A stretch of 64,000 nt of DNA from Choristoneura fumiferana. Lineage: Eukaryota > Arthropoda > Insecta > Lepidoptera > Tortricidae. The notes beneath the pieces were generated by a model, which saw nothing but the letters and a program-made list of their open reading frames with translations, did no database searches and was not told the DNA's origin. The stretch covers positions 1,288,749-1,352,748 of the forward strand of contig NC_133472.1 of assembly GCF_025370935.1 (NCBI RefSeq). The letters are read 5' to 3'. Of this stretch, positions 61,269 through 64,000 are shown piece after piece (position 1 is the stretch's first letter; the number at the start of each line of letters is the position of its first letter). The translations under genes and the position numbers were made by a program.

Positions 61269-62660
61269 GAGGTACTTACAGGCGTTTGTTTGACTCGCTG
61301 TGCTGCCTGTTGAGGTTAAATTTGACCCCAATTTGATTCCCACTTAGAACAGAATAGAACAAAAGAAATATTTTTTTTGTTTAACTACAGTAATACAGAT
61401 TTTTTTACATAGCATTCATGGTGTGGGTTTCACAAAAATGGGACACCCCTCAGCATGATCATGCATGGCACATTCCACGACGCCGATTTTCAGTGTGTCC
61501 ACAGTAACTTGTACACAAATATTCAACCTTGCTACATTTACAATATGGTTACAAAATCAATTGAAGTGATAAAAAGTATAACTGTTTTTAAATTCACAAG
61601 TAAACAACATTAAACTGTGATTCATTTTGTAGTAGCTTACCTAAATTAGCGTGGCCTGGAAAAGGGTTAAATATTATACTTAAAAGCTCAGACACCCCAA
61701 CTATCTTTTTAGGTTTCCGTAGTGGAATTGGCCAAAACGAAACCCTTAGAATTTAGTCTCTTCTTGTCCGTCCCTCACAGGCATTCTACTCAAAAACTAC
61801 AAGACGTATATTGATGAAATTTTAAGTATAAGTCTCTTGGTATTAGTTTATTGGGTATTAAATAATAATACAAAAGTATTTTTAAGTAATTTTTTACATG
61901 TAATATGGTTTTGAATCATTGTCAAAAAAGTAGAGACACGTATATTTCATTTTATTTCAAATAGTCGTTAATTATATAAAATTGTTGTTTATTATACGAC
62001 TATTATTGCAGAACTAAGGACAGACAAGCGGTTACGAACAAAATACTGAATGAGCGCGACTCTACGAAGTGCGTGTGTGCGTCAATTGTACCTGTGTGCG
62101 TGTACAGTTAGCTTTACGGACAGTAACACCTTGTACTTAAAACTAACTTAAAGAAATTAGGCTAAGTATTTAGTTGAAAGTATCAAATTTTTTATACACT
62201 GACATCTTTCTATTTTTGATGGGAACTTAGGTCACCTTATTGCATGAAAAGGAAAAGAAACGATTTTATAAGATTTATACTGGATTTAAATGATTACGAC
62301 ATATTTTCTATGGTGTGTAGACAGTGATTACCTTCGAGGTGAAAGTTAGAAAAGGTTAAACACTTTGGTCCTTTGATATTATATGAACTGATTGATTACA
62401 TTCTACTCTCACAGTACACAGGCGAGGTTAACTTTCGCGAAAGGTGATCACTATCTAGTTTACTATAAAAATATGTAACTTTTTATGATTTTACTTTACA
62501 ATTAATGATTTACGAGAAGTATTGGAACTGAGCAAAATCATGCACTATTTTTTATATATAAGTAAAATTTTATTGAAAGCTGAGCTTAATAGTAGCTTGT
62601 AGTAAAATATTGACTTGCGCGTAGACATTATAGAATAAAATAAACAGCGATTTTTGACTG
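61269..62660 (+). other. crb: crumbs 3' UTR (probable)
   Basis: Follows the stop directly. AT-rich, largely free of the repeat families that fill the introns, with a candidate AATAAA at 62634-62639. A decayed 'gggttccg'-like patch lies at 61705-61800. The true cleavage site cannot be set from sequence; other AATAAA sites downstream (62993) are possible. Confidence 0.55.
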
Positions 62661-64000
62661 TTTACAAATTTGCGGATAGATTTTTAATGAAATTGTGTGT
62701 TGCTTTTGTCCCATTTGCTATTGTTTTTAACCAAAAGCAAACACAAATTAATTGTTAAATTTAAGTCAAAATTAATAGTTAAAATATGTCAGCAGATAAA
62801 TTTTAAAATGCAAAAGCAAATGGGTCGAAACGTACTGTATTTATTTGTTTGTTCTGTCGATACGGTATCCGACAAGACTAGGTAGAATTTAGTTCAACGG
62901 GTCCCATATATCAATGTTCCGGCCACCGGCCGTCTACTTAGCTAGAGCTTAATTAACTTAAATACTCATTTTATCAAAGGCTCTATATTAGCAATAAATT
63001 GTCCAACAGTCGAACTGAGCTGATATATTTATGGCATATCAATTTTACATAATCGTTCCCTTTATCTATGATTTTTTATTATAAGGTGCACTAATCTTTT
63101 ATAAGTGAATAGGTTAATAATTTCCGCATATCATACCGTATCTGCAAGAACTATTTAAACCTTGATTGAAAAATAGAACACGTCTCAAATCGATATCTAA
63201 ACTAAAGTGATCTTTAAAGCACACTGAATTAAGTTCACTAAGTAAGTTTATCGACTTCGAGCCAAGAGGTTTTTGAAAGTAGCTGCGTTGTATCTAGATG
63301 ATGTACTTGTTTTGCTTGTAGTCCTAGTTGGGGACCCGTTTAGTGTAAGAGTGAGAAGGGGCGAGTAAAGCGTACAACATTCTAAACTAATTATTAAGCA
63401 GACGGCTCGAACGAGAATCGTCGGCCAGTGCACGCCATTTAGGTATATACATTTATAAATATATAATTATACGTAAACGTTGTATTTTGATATAAATAGC
63501 ATTTTTGTGTATACTACATATTTACTATATATATGAAATGATGAGTTATGACTGTATCCGTCCTTAGTATTATCATATCGTATATAATATTAGTGTATCC
63601 ATATATTTTCGTATGCTAAGCGAATTGTTTTCTTGTATTGCTTAACCTTTTAACCTTATACACTTTTAAAGTTATAAGGAAAAGGGTAATTTATTGTATC
63701 TCTACATTTTCTAGCGTAAAAAAAACGACTGAAAGTGACTTCAAACTCTCGATTTCTGTCTGTATGTATCTCAAATATTTATATTCTAGTTTCAATTAGA
63801 GTTTAGGTGTTTAAAAGATTATTTTTCCATCTAAAACCCAAATTCTAAAATCGTATACTTGATTCGTGTCTTACTCGTGTAAGTTCTTTTTATATTTCTC
63901 TATCGTCTCATAAATGCATTGTATTTTTACATATATAGCTAAATTTATTATTATAGATATATATTTTGTGAAGGCGACGCACTCGCCGTACGCCGCGAGT
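62661..64000. other. Possible extended 3' UTR or intergenic DNA
   Basis: AT-rich unique sequence with no convincing gene, exon or transposon. The last 30 bases become GC-rich ('gcgacgcactcgccgtacg') and could start another feature beyond the window. Confidence 0.4.

Noticed and set aside
63970..64000. GC-rich last 30 bases as the start of another gene
   Set aside because: Too short to judge; no start codon, splice site or motif inside the window.
1..64000. Undescribed defence, phage or biosynthetic system
   Set aside because: The window is one eukaryotic gene with transposons; no operon structure, phage genes or enzyme clusters are present.

Overview
The window is animal nuclear DNA, almost certainly from a moth or butterfly. 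GC-rich coding exons of about 90-240 bp with GT-AG borders are scattered through AT-rich introns. The introns are packed with tRNA-derived SINEs, short TC...CTAG Helitrons with (GTCT)n runs (Lep1/MINE-like), fold-back MITEs and RTE- and jockey-like LINE ends, the usual repeat load of Lepidoptera.

One host gene covers nearly everything: the plus-strand gene for the apical polarity receptor Crumbs (crb). I placed 30 coding exons between 1863 and 61268. The first 29 join with matching splice phase at every junction. Joined, they give about 1,600 residues: an EGF array (exons 1-9, 1863-23746), laminin-G domain 1 plus EGF (exons 10-12), laminin-G 2 plus EGF (exons 13-17), an EGF-like lead-in and laminin-G 3 (exons 18-24), a second EGF array (exons 24-29), then a transmembrane helix and short cytoplasmic tail ending in ERLI (last exon, 61029-61268). 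The tail has the FERM-binding GTYSP segment and the PDZ-binding C terminus that place Crumbs at the apical membrane with Stardust/Pals1 and Patj. The signal peptide, promoter and N-terminal EGF repeats lie upstream of base 1. The end of the last EGF repeat (between 56917 and 61029) has no convincing exon.

The rest is transposons and 3' UTR. A 2.5-kb mariner-type element with about 470-bp inverted repeats and a dead transposase sits at 13998-16546. Five near-full copies of one ~425-bp MITE occur at 8.5, 12.5, 22.6, 28.5 and 40.8 kb. tRNA-derived SINEs of three families, several of them nested, occur throughout. A 22-bp minisatellite fills the intron at 45 kb. From 61269 to the end the sequence is mostly unique AT-rich DNA that fits a long crumbs 3' UTR.

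I found no prokaryotic, viral, CRISPR or defence system. The most notable observations are transposons lying directly against crumbs splice sites (exons 1, 10, 27 and 28), an intronic duplication of the exon 8 donor, a possible gap or truncation in the last EGF, SINE copies whose Pol III A-box head has been amplified in tandem, and a Helitron insertion with an unoccupied sister site in the same window.
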